From Comamonas badia DSM 17552 (lineage in GTDB: Bacteria > Pseudomonadota > Gammaproteobacteria > Burkholderiales > Burkholderiaceae_C), in assembly GCF_000484635.1 (NCBI RefSeq), contig NZ_AXVM01000005.1, forward strand, positions 62,001-126,000: a stretch of DNA of 64,000 nucleotides, written 5' to 3'. The notes beneath the pieces are model-generated. The model was not told the origin of the DNA and searched no databases. It saw only the letters and a program-made list of their open reading frames with translations. This document shows, in pieces, positions 1-8,233 of this stretch. Both the position numbers and the translations under genes were made by a program. Each line of letters starts with the position of its first letter. Position 1 is the first letter of the stretch.

Positions 1-1731
1 CTTGATCTGCTCGACGCGCGCGAACTTGCCGTTGACCTCGTCGATCACGTTCTGGATCAGCGCCTGCACCTCGGCCGCGCGCGTCAGGCTGGCGTAGTTG
101 GAGAAGGGTACGTCGTGGTCCTGCGCGAATTTTTCCACGTTCTCCTGGTCGATCATGACGATCACCGTGAGGTAGGCGCGCCGGTCGCCGATCACCACCG
201 CGTCGGTGATGTAGGGGCTGAATTTGAGCTCGTTCTCGATCTCGCTGGGCGTGATGTTCTTGCCGCCCGCCGTGATGATGATGTCCTTCATGCGGTCGGT
301 GATGCGGTAGAAGCCCTCTGCATCCACCGTGCCCACGTCGCCGGTGCGCAGCCAGCCGTCTTCGGTGAAGGTCTCGGCTGTTTTCTCGGGCTGGTTCAGG
401 TAGCCCGCGAAGACGTTGGGCCCCCTGACCTGGATTTCGCCGGTCTGCGCATCGATGCGCACCTGGTTGTAATGCGCCGCCGGGCCGATGGAGCCGGGCT
501 TGATGTGCGTGGGCAGCACCGCCGTCGATACGCCGCAGGTCTCGGTCATGCCCCAGACTTCGAGCATCGGGATGCCGAGCGAGAGATACCACTTGATGAG
601 TTCGGGCGAGATCGGCGCCGCGCCGGTGACCAGATAGCGCGCGCGGTGGATGCCTATCATCTTGCGCACGTTGTTCAGCACCAGCCAGCGCGCGATGTGA
701 AAGCGCCCCTTGAGCGTGGCGGGTATGGCCTCGCCCGCCAGCACCTTGTCGGCGATGCGCCGGCCCACGGCTATCGCCCAGGCGTAGGCCAGCTGCTGCA
801 GCCGCGTGCTTTCCTTGAGCGCGATCGTCACGCCGGAATAGAACTTCTCCCACACGCGCGGCACGGCGACGAAGACCGTGGGCGCGATCTCGCGCACGTT
901 CTCGGGCACGGTGTCGGGGTTCTCGACGAAATTGAGCTTGCAGCCGGAATAGAGCGAGAGGTATTCGCCGCCCATGCGCTCGGCGATGTGGCACAGCGGC
1001 AGAAAGGCCATGGCTTCGTCCGCCCCGCTGCGCGCGATCACGGTGTTCAGCCCGCGCACGGTGGCCACCAGCGCGCTGTGCGTGTGCATCGCGCCCTTGG
1101 GCTTGCCGGTGGTGCCCGAGGTGTAGACCAGAATCGCCAGATCTTCGGGTTTCACGGCGGCCACGCGCTGCGGCAGGGCCTGCGGATGCTGCGCGTTCCA
1201 TTGACGGCCGAGTTCGCGCAACGCGGCCAGGCTCATCACGCCCGCGTCATCGAGCTGGTGCAGGCCCTCCATGTCGAAGACGATGATCTTGCGCAGGCCC
1301 GGCAGCTGCCCGCGCACCGCCAGCGCCTTGTCCAGCTGCTCGTCGTCTTCCACGAAGAGGAAGCTGCTGTGCGAATCCTCGGTGAGGTAGTGCACCTGCG
1401 CCGCCGCATCGGTGGGATAGATGCCGCTGGCCACGCCGGCGCAGGAGAGCACCGCCAGATCGGCCAGCACCCATTCCAGGATGGTGTTGGAGAGGATGGA
1501 GGCGGTGTGCCCGGCCTCGAAGCCCAGCGCCATCAGGCCGCCCGCGATCTCGCGCACCGCGTCGCCCACCTGCGTCCAGGTCCAGGCCCGCCACAGGCCG
1601 AGCTTCTTCTCGCGCAGCCAGACCTGCGGCCCGCGTTGCGCCACGCCATTCCAGAACATCGCGGCCAGGGTGTCGCCCTGCATGGCGAGGCCTTCGCGCG
1701 TGGCGCAATCGGGGTTCCAGAGCACGCTCAT
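1..1731 (-). CDS. Long-chain acyl-CoA synthetase / AMP-dependent ligase (partial, 3' end beyond window)
   Basis: Activates a carboxylic acid to its acyl-CoA through an acyl-AMP intermediate. The first 577 codons are present and open to the window edge. The AMP-binding P-loop YTSGTTGKPKG lies near residue 201. The A8 region LRTGDVGTVDAEGF, then TDRMKD and TAGGKNITP, lies near residues 460-490, as in FadD15/FAA1-type (COG1022) enzymes, which are about 600 aa; so roughly the last 25-30 residues are missing. The ATG start is 4 bases after the livF stop, so it is the last visible gene of the livHMGF operon. An acyl-CoA ligase at the end of a Liv-type operon is a familiar arrangement in betaproteobacteria and suggests import coupled to CoA activation. 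The substrate cannot be read from sequence. Confidence 0.93.
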   Translation of the reverse strand, partial: MSVLWNPDCATREGLAMQGDTLAAMFWNGVAQRGPQVWLREKKLGLWRAWTWTQVGDAVREIAGGLMALGFEAGHTASILSNTILEWVLADLAVLSCAGVASGIYPTDAAAQVHYLTEDSHSSFLFVEDDEQLDKALAVRGQLPGLRKIIVFDMEGLHQLDDAGVMSLAALRELGRQWNAQHPQALPQRVAAVKPEDLAILVYTSGTTGKPKGAMHTHSALVATVRGLNTVIARSGADEAMAFLPLCHIAERMGGEYLSLYSGCKLNFVENPDTVPENVREIAPTVFVAVPRVWEKFYSGVTIALKESTRLQQLAYAWAIAVGRRIADKVLAGEAIPATLKGRFHIARWLVLNNVRKMIGIHRARYLVTGAAPISPELIKWYLSLGIPMLEVWGMTETCGVSTAVLPTHIKPGSIGPAAHYNQVRIDAQTGEIQVRGPNVFAGYLNQPEKTAETFTEDGWLRTGDVGTVDAEGFYRITDRMKDIIITAGGKNITPSEIENELKFSPYITDAVVIGDRRAYLTVIVMIDQENVEKFAQDHDVPFSNYASLTRAAEVQALIQNVIDEVNGKFARVEQIK

Positions 1732-1735
1732 GCCG

Positions 1736-2524
1736 CTATCTCCAGTTTTTCTTCTTTTTCCAGCGCCGCTCGCCGCGCACGCCGTCGCCCTTCATGCCGA
1801 GATAGAACTCCTTGATGTCCTCCTTCTCGCGCAGCACCTCGCAGGCGCCCTCCATCACGATGCGGCCGTTCTCCAGCACGTAGCCGAAATCGGCGGCGTT
1901 CAGCGCCATGTTGGCGTTCTGCTCCACCAGCAGCATGGTGGTGCCGCGCTCGCGGTTGATGCGCACCACGATCTCGAAGATTTCCTTGGTCAGGCGCGGC
2001 GACAGGCCCAGGCTGGGCTCGTCGAGCAGGATGAGTTCCGGCGCGGCCATCAGCGCGCGGCTGATCGCCAGCATCTGCTGCTGCCCGCCCGAAAGCAGGC
2101 CCGCATCCTGGTGGCCGCGCTCCTTCAGGATGGGAAAGTAGGCATGGACCTGCTCCAGGTCGCGCGCCACCGCGTCGCGGTCGCCGCGCGTGTAGGCGCC
2201 CATCATGAGGTTGTCGCGCACCGAGAGCAGCGCAAACACCTCGCGCCCCTCGGGCACATGCATCAGGCCCCGGCGCACGATGGCCGTGGGGTCGTTGGCG
2301 GTGATGTTCTCGCCCTTGAAATGCACGCTGCCCTTGAGCGGGTCGATGATGCCGCTGATGGTCTTGAGGATGGTGGTCTTGCCCGCGCCGTTGCTGCCCA
2401 GCACGGTGGCGATCTCGCCCGCGTGCACGGCCAGGCTCACGCCGCGGATGGCCTTGATCGGGCCGTAGGCGCTTTCCACGTTCTGCAGTTGCAGCAGCGG
2501 CGCCGTGGCGGCGGGTGCGTTCAT
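1736..2524 (-). CDS. livF: Branched-chain amino acid-type ABC transporter ATPase LivF
   Basis: Cytoplasmic ATPase (262 aa) of a Liv-type importer. Walker A GSNGAGKTT is near residue 43, the signature LSGGQQQM near 145, and Walker B LILLDEPSLGLSP follows it. The last residues are unusually basic (RRWKKKKNWR). The ATG overlaps the livG stop (ATGA), so the two ATPases are translationally coupled. With LivG it powers the LivH/LivM permeases. No periplasmic binding protein gene is present in the window. The acyl-CoA ligase downstream makes a carboxylic acid substrate as plausible as an amino acid. Confidence 0.95.
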   Translation of the reverse strand: MNAPAATAPLLQLQNVESAYGPIKAIRGVSLAVHAGEIATVLGSNGAGKTTILKTISGIIDPLKGSVHFKGENITANDPTAIVRRGLMHVPEGREVFALLSVRDNLMMGAYTRGDRDAVARDLEQVHAYFPILKERGHQDAGLLSGGQQQMLAISRALMAAPELILLDEPSLGLSPRLTKEIFEIVVRINRERGTTMLLVEQNANMALNAADFGYVLENGRIVMEGACEVLREKEDIKEFYLGMKGDGVRGERRWKKKKNWR

Positions 2525-3354
2525 GCGCGCCCCCTCACCTTGTGTCCCGGCGGGCGGCGCAGGCTGCTGACGTCGTCGATGGTGCCGAGATACGCCTCGG
2601 CCACGCCGGGGTCGGCCTGCACTTCGGCGGGCGAGCCCAGCGCCAGCACCTCGCCCTGGTTCATCGCCAGCACCCGGTCGGAGACGCGCGAGACCAGCGA
2701 CATGTCGTGCTCCACCATCAGCACGGTGATGCCGAGGTCGCCCGCGATGTCCTGGATCCAGAATGCCATGTCGTCGGTTTCCTCGACGTTCAGGCCCGAC
2801 GAAGGTTCATCGAGCAGCAGCAGGCGCGGCTCGGCGCACAGCGCCCGGCCCAGCTCCACCACCTTGCGCACGCCGTAGGGCAGGCCGCCCACCAGGGTGT
2901 CGCGGTAATGCTGCAGGTCGAGAAAATCGATGACTTCTTCCACCTTCTCGCGCGCCTTGAGCTCGGCGGCGCGGGTGCGCGGGGTGAACAGCAGATCGCG
3001 CCACAGGCCGGTCTCGCGCCGCGTGTGGCGGCCGATCAAGAGGTTGGCGAGCACGCTGGCATGCTCGAACAGTTCGATGTTCTGGAAGGTGCGCGCAATG
3101 CCGAGTTGCGCCACGGTGTGCGCCGGCTGGCCGGTGAGCGTGACCTCGCCCCGCGGCCCGGCGTAGGTGATGCTGCCGCTGGTGGGCTGGTAGATGCGGC
3201 TGATCAGGTTGAACACCGTGGTCTTGCCCGCGCCGTTGGGGCCGATCAGCGTGAACACCTCGCCCTGGGCAACCTCAAAGCTCACGTCATTGACCGCCAG
3301 CAGGCCGCCAAAGCGCACGCTCAGGTTGCGGGCGGAAAGCAGGGCGCCGCTCAC
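2521..3354 (-). CDS. livG: Branched-chain amino acid-type ABC transporter ATPase LivG
   Basis: Second ATPase (277 aa) of the Liv-type importer. Walker [10 protein letters not shown] is near residue 38 and Walker [14 protein letters not shown] near 175. The signature segment is [15 protein letters not shown], the LivG-type variant of the LSGGQ motif. The long insertion between Walker A and signature (residues about 95-140) is normal for LivG. The start chosen is GTG at 3354, which overlaps the livM stop in the arrangement GTGA; there is no ATG in frame near the domain start. The reading frame is also open upstream through livM and livH, but that part is antisense-like and not coding in this frame. 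Confidence 0.93.
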   Translation of the reverse strand: MSGALLSARNLSVRFGGLLAVNDVSFEVAQGEVFTLIGPNGAGKTTVFNLISRIYQPTSGSITYAGPRGEVTLTGQPAHTVAQLGIARTFQNIELFEHASVLANLLIGRHTRRETGLWRDLLFTPRTRAAELKAREKVEEVIDFLDLQHYRDTLVGGLPYGVRKVVELGRALCAEPRLLLLDEPSSGLNVEETDDMAFWIQDIAGDLGITVLMVEHDMSLVSRVSDRVLAMNQGEVLALGSPAEVQADPGVAEAYLGTIDDVSSLRRPPGHKVRGRA

Positions 3355-4427
3355 CGCAGGCGCTCCGATTTCTGAAAGGACTTCTGCCGCCGGAACATGC
3401 CCGCGCGGTAGAACGGGAACAGCTGCAGCCAGGCGCGCACCTTGAGCCAGCGGCCGTAGATGCCCAGCGGCTCGAACATCACGAAGGCGATCAGCACGGC
3501 GCCATAGACGAAGGTCTGCAGCCCCGGCGACTGGCCGATCGAATCGGGCAGGTAGTCCTTGGCCAGGCCGATGAGCTGCGGCATGAAGATCAGGAACGAT
3601 GCGCCCAGGAAGGCGCCATGCACCGAGCCCAGGCCGCCGATCACGATCATCAGGAGCAGGTCGATCGACTGCACGATGTTGAACTGCTCGGGCGTGATGA
3701 ACTGCAGCTTGTGGCCGTACAGCGCCCCGGCGATGCCGGCCAGCGCCGCCGAGAGCGCGAACGACAGCGTCTTGTAATACGCCAGATGCACGCCCATGCT
3801 CTGGGCGGAGATTTCGGAATCGCGGATCGCGACGAAGGCCCGCCCCGTGGGCGAGCGCAACAGGTTCAGGATGGCCAGCGTGCAGGCGGCGGCGATCACC
3901 AGGCAGAGGAAGTAGAAGGACGGGGACGAATCGAAGGCAAACCCGGCAATCTCCGGCGCCTGCAGGAACATGCCCTTGTTGCCGCCGGTCACCGAGGTCC
4001 AGCGCGCGAAGACTTCCTCGACGATGAAGCCGAAGGCCAGCGTCGCAATCGCCAGGTAGATGCCCTTCACCCGCAGCGCCGGCAGGCCGACGACGATGCC
4101 TGCCGCCGCCGACAGCAGCGCCGCGCAGGCGAGCGCGAGGAAAAACGGCCAGCCGGCGGCGGTGAGCAAGGCCTGTGTGTAGGCGCCCACGCCCAGGAAG
4201 GCCGCATGCCCCAGCGAAAACTGCCCGGTGAAGCCCGAGAGCAGCATCAGCCCCAGCCCCGCGATGCCGTAGATCAGCACGAAGGTGAGCTGCGCCAGCC
4301 AGTATTCCGACAGCGCCCACGGTGCGATCGCCAGAAACGCGGACAGCAGCCCGTACCAGAACACATGCCCGCCGTGCCTGGCCAGACGGATGTCCTGCGC
4401 GTAATGGGTCTTGAAAATGAAACGCAT
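3351..4427 (-). CDS. livM: Branched-chain amino acid-type ABC transporter permease LivM
   Basis: Inner-membrane permease (358 aa) with about ten hydrophobic segments. It contains the family segments [13 protein letters not shown]-like (here [15 protein letters not shown], near residue 65) and the EAA-like loop [17 protein letters not shown] near residue 195, which contacts the ATPase. It lies 6 bases downstream of livH and overlaps livG by 4 bases. It pairs with LivH to form the channel. Confidence 0.94.
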   Translation of the reverse strand: MRFIFKTHYAQDIRLARHGGHVFWYGLLSAFLAIAPWALSEYWLAQLTFVLIYGIAGLGLMLLSGFTGQFSLGHAAFLGVGAYTQALLTAAGWPFFLALACAALLSAAAGIVVGLPALRVKGIYLAIATLAFGFIVEEVFARWTSVTGGNKGMFLQAPEIAGFAFDSSPSFYFLCLVIAAACTLAILNLLRSPTGRAFVAIRDSEISAQSMGVHLAYYKTLSFALSAALAGIAGALYGHKLQFITPEQFNIVQSIDLLLMIVIGGLGSVHGAFLGASFLIFMPQLIGLAKDYLPDSIGQSPGLQTFVYGAVLIAFVMFEPLGIYGRWLKVRAWLQLFPFYRAGMFRRQKSFQKSERLR

Positions 4428-4433
4428 CGCCCG

Positions 4434-5309
4434 TTACACCTTCTTCACGAGGCGTTCGCCGAACAGCCCGTTGGGCCGCACCATCAGCATGATGAGCACG
4501 ACGATGTAGGCGGCCACGTCCTTGAAACCCTCGGGCAGGTAAAAGCCGGAGAGCGACTCGATGACGCCGATCACCAGGCCGCCGACGATGGCGCCCGGCA
4601 GGCTGCCGAAGCCGCCGACGACGGCGGCGGGGAAGGCCTTGAGCCCGATGAAGCCCATGTTGGCGTAGACGAAGGTGATGGGCGCGAGCAGCAGGCCGGC
4701 GATGGCCGCCACCATGCCCGCGAGCGCCCAGACCATGCCGTTGATGCGCTGCACCGGAATGCCCATGTAGTAGGCCGCCAGCTGGTTCTGCGAGGCCGCC
4801 TGCATCGCCACGCCCAGGCGGGTGTAGCGGAACATCGTGAACAGCAGGGCGCACAGCAGCATGGTCGCCACGATCACCACGAGCTGCTCGGCGCCGACGA
4901 TCAGGCCGCCCCAGTGGAAGGTGGCATCCTTGTAGGGCACGTCCAGCGTGCGGGTTTCCGTGCCTATGCCCGGGATCATGGTCACCAGCCCGCGCAGCAG
5001 ATAGCCGATGCCGATGGTGAGCATGACGATGGAGAACGCCGGCTGGCCCAGCACCGGGCGGATCACCAGGCGCTCCAGCAGCAGGCCCAGCAGCGCCATC
5101 GCCGCCATGCTGGCGATGACGGCGAGCCAGAACGGAAAGCCCAGATACGCCATGACGGCCACGCCGATGAAGGCGCCCACCATCATCAGTTCGCCCTGCG
5201 CGAAGCTGACGATCTCGGTGGCCTTGTAGATCAGCACGAAGCCCAGCGCGATCAGGCCGTAGATGCAGCCTTGCGCGACGCCACTGATCAGAAGTTGGAT
5301 GAATTGCAC
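4434..5309 (-). CDS. livH: Branched-chain amino acid-type ABC transporter permease LivH
   Basis: Inner-membrane permease (291 aa), first gene of the leftward operon. The N-terminus QLLISGVAQGCIYGLIALG is the standard LivH opening. The EAA-like loop RYTRLGVAMQAASQNQLAA is near residue 165, and SLPGAIVGGLVIGVIES is near 240. About eight membrane segments are expected. The promoter should lie in the 98-bp region shared with the divergent thioesterase gene at 5408, which holds a 7+7 palindrome. Confidence 0.95.
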   Translation of the reverse strand: MQFIQLLISGVAQGCIYGLIALGFVLIYKATEIVSFAQGELMMVGAFIGVAVMAYLGFPFWLAVIASMAAMALLGLLLERLVIRPVLGQPAFSIVMLTIGIGYLLRGLVTMIPGIGTETRTLDVPYKDATFHWGGLIVGAEQLVVIVATMLLCALLFTMFRYTRLGVAMQAASQNQLAAYYMGIPVQRINGMVWALAGMVAAIAGLLLAPITFVYANMGFIGLKAFPAAVVGGFGSLPGAIVGGLVIGVIESLSGFYLPEGFKDVAAYIVVLIMLMVRPNGLFGERLVKKV

Positions 5310-5330
5310 CGAGGGGGTTCGTGATTTTTG

Positions 5331-5346
5331 CCAAGCACCTGCTTGG
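5331..5346. promoter_or_regulatory. 7+7 bp palindrome between livH and the divergent thioesterase gene
   Basis: CCAAGCA-CC-TGCTTGG is a perfect inverted repeat in the only intergenic space of this divergent pair. This is where an operator controlling both directions would sit. No known regulator was matched to it; the role is inferred from position only. Confidence 0.35.
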
Positions 5347-5407
5347 AATAAATGCGGATAATGCCAGCAGCGGCGCGATTGTGGGCTGCGTATTTACCCT
5401 GATAAAC

Positions 5408-5878
5408 ATGACTGCAACCCCCAACCCGGCGCCGTTTTCCGATGCATTCGTCGCGCAGGTGCGTGAAATGTTCGAGGAAAAAATCGTCTTCAACCGCGTG
5501 CTGGGGCTGAAGATCACGGCGTTTGCGCCCGATGCGGTTTCGGGGCGCATCGCCATGCGGCCCGAGCTGATCGGCCACTATGGCTTTCGCCGCATGCATG
5601 GCGGCGTGACCAGTGCCGGAATGGACGCCATGGCGGGCCTGTCCATCATGGCGGCGATGGCGGCCAGGCACCCCGACGCGCCGCTGGAAAAGCTTTTTTC
5701 CAGGCTGGGCACCATAGACCTGCGCATCGACTACCTGCGCCCCGCGGTCGGCCCGCATATCGATCTGCAGGCCCAGGTGTTGCGCCTGGGTTCGCGCGTG
5801 GCGAGCACGCGCATGGAATGCCGCGGCGCCGATGGCGAGCTGCTGGCCGCGGGCTCAGGCGCCTACATCGTCGTCTGA
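5408..5878 (+). CDS. PaaI/YigI-like acyl-CoA thioesterase
   Basis: Hot-dog fold thioesterase (156 aa), predicted to hydrolyse medium or long acyl-CoA in the cytoplasm. Visible features: FNRVLGLKI near residue 25, HGGVTSAGMDAMAGLS near 58-73 (the hot-dog helix with the HGG motif), and the strand segment SRLGTIDLRIDYLRP near 100, which closely resembles E. coli YigI. The start at 5408 gives a length equal to YigI (155 aa); an upstream in-frame ATG at 5321 would add 29 residues that do not look conserved. No strong ribosome binding site is seen. It is divergent from livH. Confidence 0.85.
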   Translation: MTATPNPAPFSDAFVAQVREMFEEKIVFNRVLGLKITAFAPDAVSGRIAMRPELIGHYGFRRMHGGVTSAGMDAMAGLSIMAAMAARHPDAPLEKLFSRLGTIDLRIDYLRPAVGPHIDLQAQVLRLGSRVASTRMECRGADGELLAAGSGAYIVV

Positions 5879-5911
5879 GCTCGTAGACGCGTTCTGAGCG
5901 GCGGGCGCGTT

Positions 5912-6325
5912 TCAGGCCGGCTGCGCCAGCACCCGCGGCCGCCCGTCATCGTCGATGGCGACGTAGGTCAGCCGCGCCTCGGTCACCTTCACATACTGGC
6001 CCTGCGCGCGGATGCGCTCGGCGAAGACCTCGACCTGCACCGTGATCGAGGTACGGCCGAGGCGCAGCACGCTTGAATAAAAGGAGAGCAGATCGCCCAC
6101 GCGCACCGGCTGCTTGAAGACGAATTCATTCACCGCCACGGTGGCGATGCGGCCCTGCGCCACGCGCGCGCACAGCACCGAGCCGGCCAGGTCCACCTGC
6201 GACATGACCCAGCCGCCGAAGATGTCGCCGTTGCCATTGGTGTCGCTCGGCAGCGGAATGACCTTGAGCACCAGCTCCTTGTCGGTCGGCAGGCTGGTGT
6301 GGATGACGGCAGCGTTTTGCGGCAT
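5912..6325 (-). CDS. yciA: Acyl-CoA thioesterase YciA
   Basis: Cytoplasmic hot-dog thioesterase (137 aa; E. coli YciA is 132). The hallmark NGNGDIFGGWVMSQVDLAG lies near residues 30-48, followed by VNEFVFKQPVRVGDLLSFYS. The ATG at 6325 is preceded by AAGGGG. An in-frame extension reaches 6439 but overlaps the divergent ABC gene and carries no conserved residues. It is convergent with the YigI-like thioesterase, so two acyl-CoA thioesterases sit next to an operon containing an acyl-CoA ligase. Confidence 0.93.
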   Translation of the reverse strand: MPQNAAVIHTSLPTDKELVLKVIPLPSDTNGNGDIFGGWVMSQVDLAGSVLCARVAQGRIATVAVNEFVFKQPVRVGDLLSFYSSVLRLGRTSITVQVEVFAERIRAQGQYVKVTEARLTYVAIDDDGRPRVLAQPA

Positions 6326-6368
6326 GGGCAAGAATCCCCTTCTTTGGTGAATCTTTGGATTGTGCGTC

Positions 6369-8189
6369 ATGCGCCCAGGCGGCCCCGCTTCCTTTGTCGA
6401 CTTGCCCGATGACCCCGGGACGGCGTCGGATTGGCGCACCCTGCGCCGGCTCTTTCCCTATCTGTGGCAGTACAAGTGGCGCGTGGTCGCCGCCATCGCC
6501 TTCATGCTGGGCGCCAAGCTGGCCAACGTCGGCGTGCCGCTGCTGCTCAAGGATCTGATCGACGCGATGGACGCCAGGACCGGCACGGCCGCTGCGCTGC
6601 TGGTCGTTCCCGTCGGGTTGCTGCTGGCCTATGGCGGGCTGCGGCTGTCGACCTCGGTGTTCAACGAACTGCGTGAACTGGTGTTTGCCAGGGTCACGCA
6701 TGGCGCGGCGCGCCTGATCGCCTTGCAGACCTTCGTGCATCTGCACAGCCTGGGCCTGCGCTTTCATCTGGAGCGCCAGACCGGCGGCATGACGCGCGAC
6801 ATCGAGCGCGGCGTGCGCGGCATCGAATCGCTGGTCTCGTTCATGCTCTTCAACATCATCGCCACGCTCATCGAGGTGGCGCTGGTGCTGGGCGTGCTGG
6901 GCGCCAGATTCGATTGGCGCTTCGTCGCCGTCACGCTCGCGGCGCTGGTGATCTACATCGCCTTCACCGTCTGGGTGACCGAGTGGCGCATCGAGTTTCG
7001 CCGCGAGGCCAACCGCTCGGACTCGGCCGCCAACACCAAGGCCGTCGATTCGCTGCTGAACTACGAAACCGTCAAATACTTCAACAACGAGGCCTTCGAG
7101 GCCGGGCGCTACGACGAGAGCCTGGAGCGCTTTCGCCTGGCGCAGCTCAGGAGCCGCTCCTCGCTCGCCCTGCTCAACGGCGGGCAGCAGCTCATCATCG
7201 CCGTGGCGCTGGTCGCGATGCTGTGGCTGGCGACGCAGGGCGTGGTGCAGGGACGCCTGACCCTGGGCGATCTGGTGATGGTCAACGCCTTCATGATCCA
7301 GATCTACATCCCGCTCAACTTCCTGGGCGTGATTTACCGCGAGATCAAGCAGAGCCTGACCGATCTCTCGCGCATGTTCACGCTGATGGACCGCCGCCAG
7401 GAGGTGCGCGATGCCCCCGGCGCGCAGCCGCTGGCGCTTGCGGGCGAGCCGGTGGTGCGCTTTGAACGCGTGCACTTTGCCTATGCGCCGGATCGCCCCA
7501 TCCTGCAGGGCGTGGATTTCGAAATCCCGCCAGGCAAGACGGTCGCCGTCGTCGGCCCCTCGGGTGCGGGCAAATCCACGCTGGCGCGCCTGCTGTTCCG
7601 CTTCTACGACGTGCAGCAGGGCGCCATCACGATCGGCGGGCAGGATATCCGCGGGGTGACGCAGGACAGTCTGCGCCGCGCCATCGGCATCGTGCCGCAG
7701 GACACCGTGCTGTTCAACGACACCATCGCCTACAACATCGCCTATGGCCGCCCCGGTGCCGCGCAGGCCGAGGTGGAGCAGGCGGCGCGCGCCGCGCACA
7801 TCCACGATTTCATCGTCTCCACGCCGCAGGGCTACGGCGCGATGGTGGGCGAGCGCGGGCTGAAACTCTCCGGCGGCGAGAAGCAGCGCGTGGCCATCGC
7901 GCGCACGCTGCTCAAGAACCCGCCCATCCTGATCTTCGACGAGGCCACCAGCGCGCTGGATTCCGCCAACGAGCGCGCCATCCAGGCCGAACTGCGCAGC
8001 GCGGCCCGGGGCAAGACCACGCTGGTGATCGCGCACCGGCTCTCCACCGTGGTGGACGCGCACGAGATTCTGGTGATGGACGCCGGGCGCATCGTCGAGC
8101 GCGGCACGCACGCGGCGCTGCTGGCTGCGGGCGGGCGCTATGCGGGGATGTGGGCGCTGCAAAGGAGTAATGATGAAAATGGGCTCTAA
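6369..8189 (+). CDS. ABCB/Atm1-HMT1-type ABC exporter (fused permease-ATPase)
   Basis: Half-size exporter (606 aa) working as a homodimer in the inner membrane. The permease domain covers about residues 30-340 with six membrane segments and the conserved NYETVKYFNNEAFE near 232, typical of the Atm1/ABCB7/HMT1 branch that exports glutathione or persulfide-type compounds. In the ATPase domain Walker A GPSGAGKST is near 395, the signature LSGGEKQR near 500, and Walker B ILIFDEATSALD near 519. The ATG at 6369 is preferred over a TTG 9 bases upstream. The TAA stop lies inside a short dispersed repeat (8184-8224), so the final residues (after ERSNDEN) may derive from the repeat. Confidence 0.93.
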   Translation: MRPGGPASFVDLPDDPGTASDWRTLRRLFPYLWQYKWRVVAAIAFMLGAKLANVGVPLLLKDLIDAMDARTGTAAALLVVPVGLLLAYGGLRLSTSVFNELRELVFARVTHGAARLIALQTFVHLHSLGLRFHLERQTGGMTRDIERGVRGIESLVSFMLFNIIATLIEVALVLGVLGARFDWRFVAVTLAALVIYIAFTVWVTEWRIEFRREANRSDSAANTKAVDSLLNYETVKYFNNEAFEAGRYDESLERFRLAQLRSRSSLALLNGGQQLIIAVALVAMLWLATQGVVQGRLTLGDLVMVNAFMIQIYIPLNFLGVIYREIKQSLTDLSRMFTLMDRRQEVRDAPGAQPLALAGEPVVRFERVHFAYAPDRPILQGVDFEIPPGKTVAVVGPSGAGKSTLARLLFRFYDVQQGAITIGGQDIRGVTQDSLRRAIGIVPQDTVLFNDTIAYNIAYGRPGAAQAEVEQAARAAHIHDFIVSTPQGYGAMVGERGLKLSGGEKQRVAIARTLLKNPPILIFDEATSALDSANERAIQAELRSAARGKTTLVIAHRLSTVVDAHEILVMDAGRIVERGTHAALLAAGGRYAGMWALQRSNDENGL

Positions 8190-8224
8190 CGCTTGCTAGG
8201 CAGGCTCTGGCAGCTATCGATAAA
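8184..8224 (+). repeat. Dispersed short repeat, copy at the exporter stop codon
   Basis: Contains GCTCTAACGCTTGCTAGG and ends CTGGCAGCTATCGATAAAG, matching the core GCGC-N3/4-CAGCTATC shared with copies at 9634, 9768, 14325, 36938 and 60083. It supplies the TAA stop of the upstream ABC exporter and ends at the Shine-Dalgarno of the next gene. Confidence 0.55.
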
Positions 8225-8233
8225 GGAGGATGG

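Noticed and set aside
115-5324. Long plus-strand open frames (for example 115-1815 and 3618-5324)
   Set aside because: They are antisense to the acyl-CoA ligase and liv genes, with His/Arg/Gln/Ala-rich translations and no domain; typical GC-rich shadows.
2521-5556. A 1011-codon open frame spanning livG, livM and livH on the minus strand
   Set aside because: Only the livG part has protein features; the rest is an out-of-frame reading of livM and livH, rich in Arg/Gly/Ala, in high-GC DNA.
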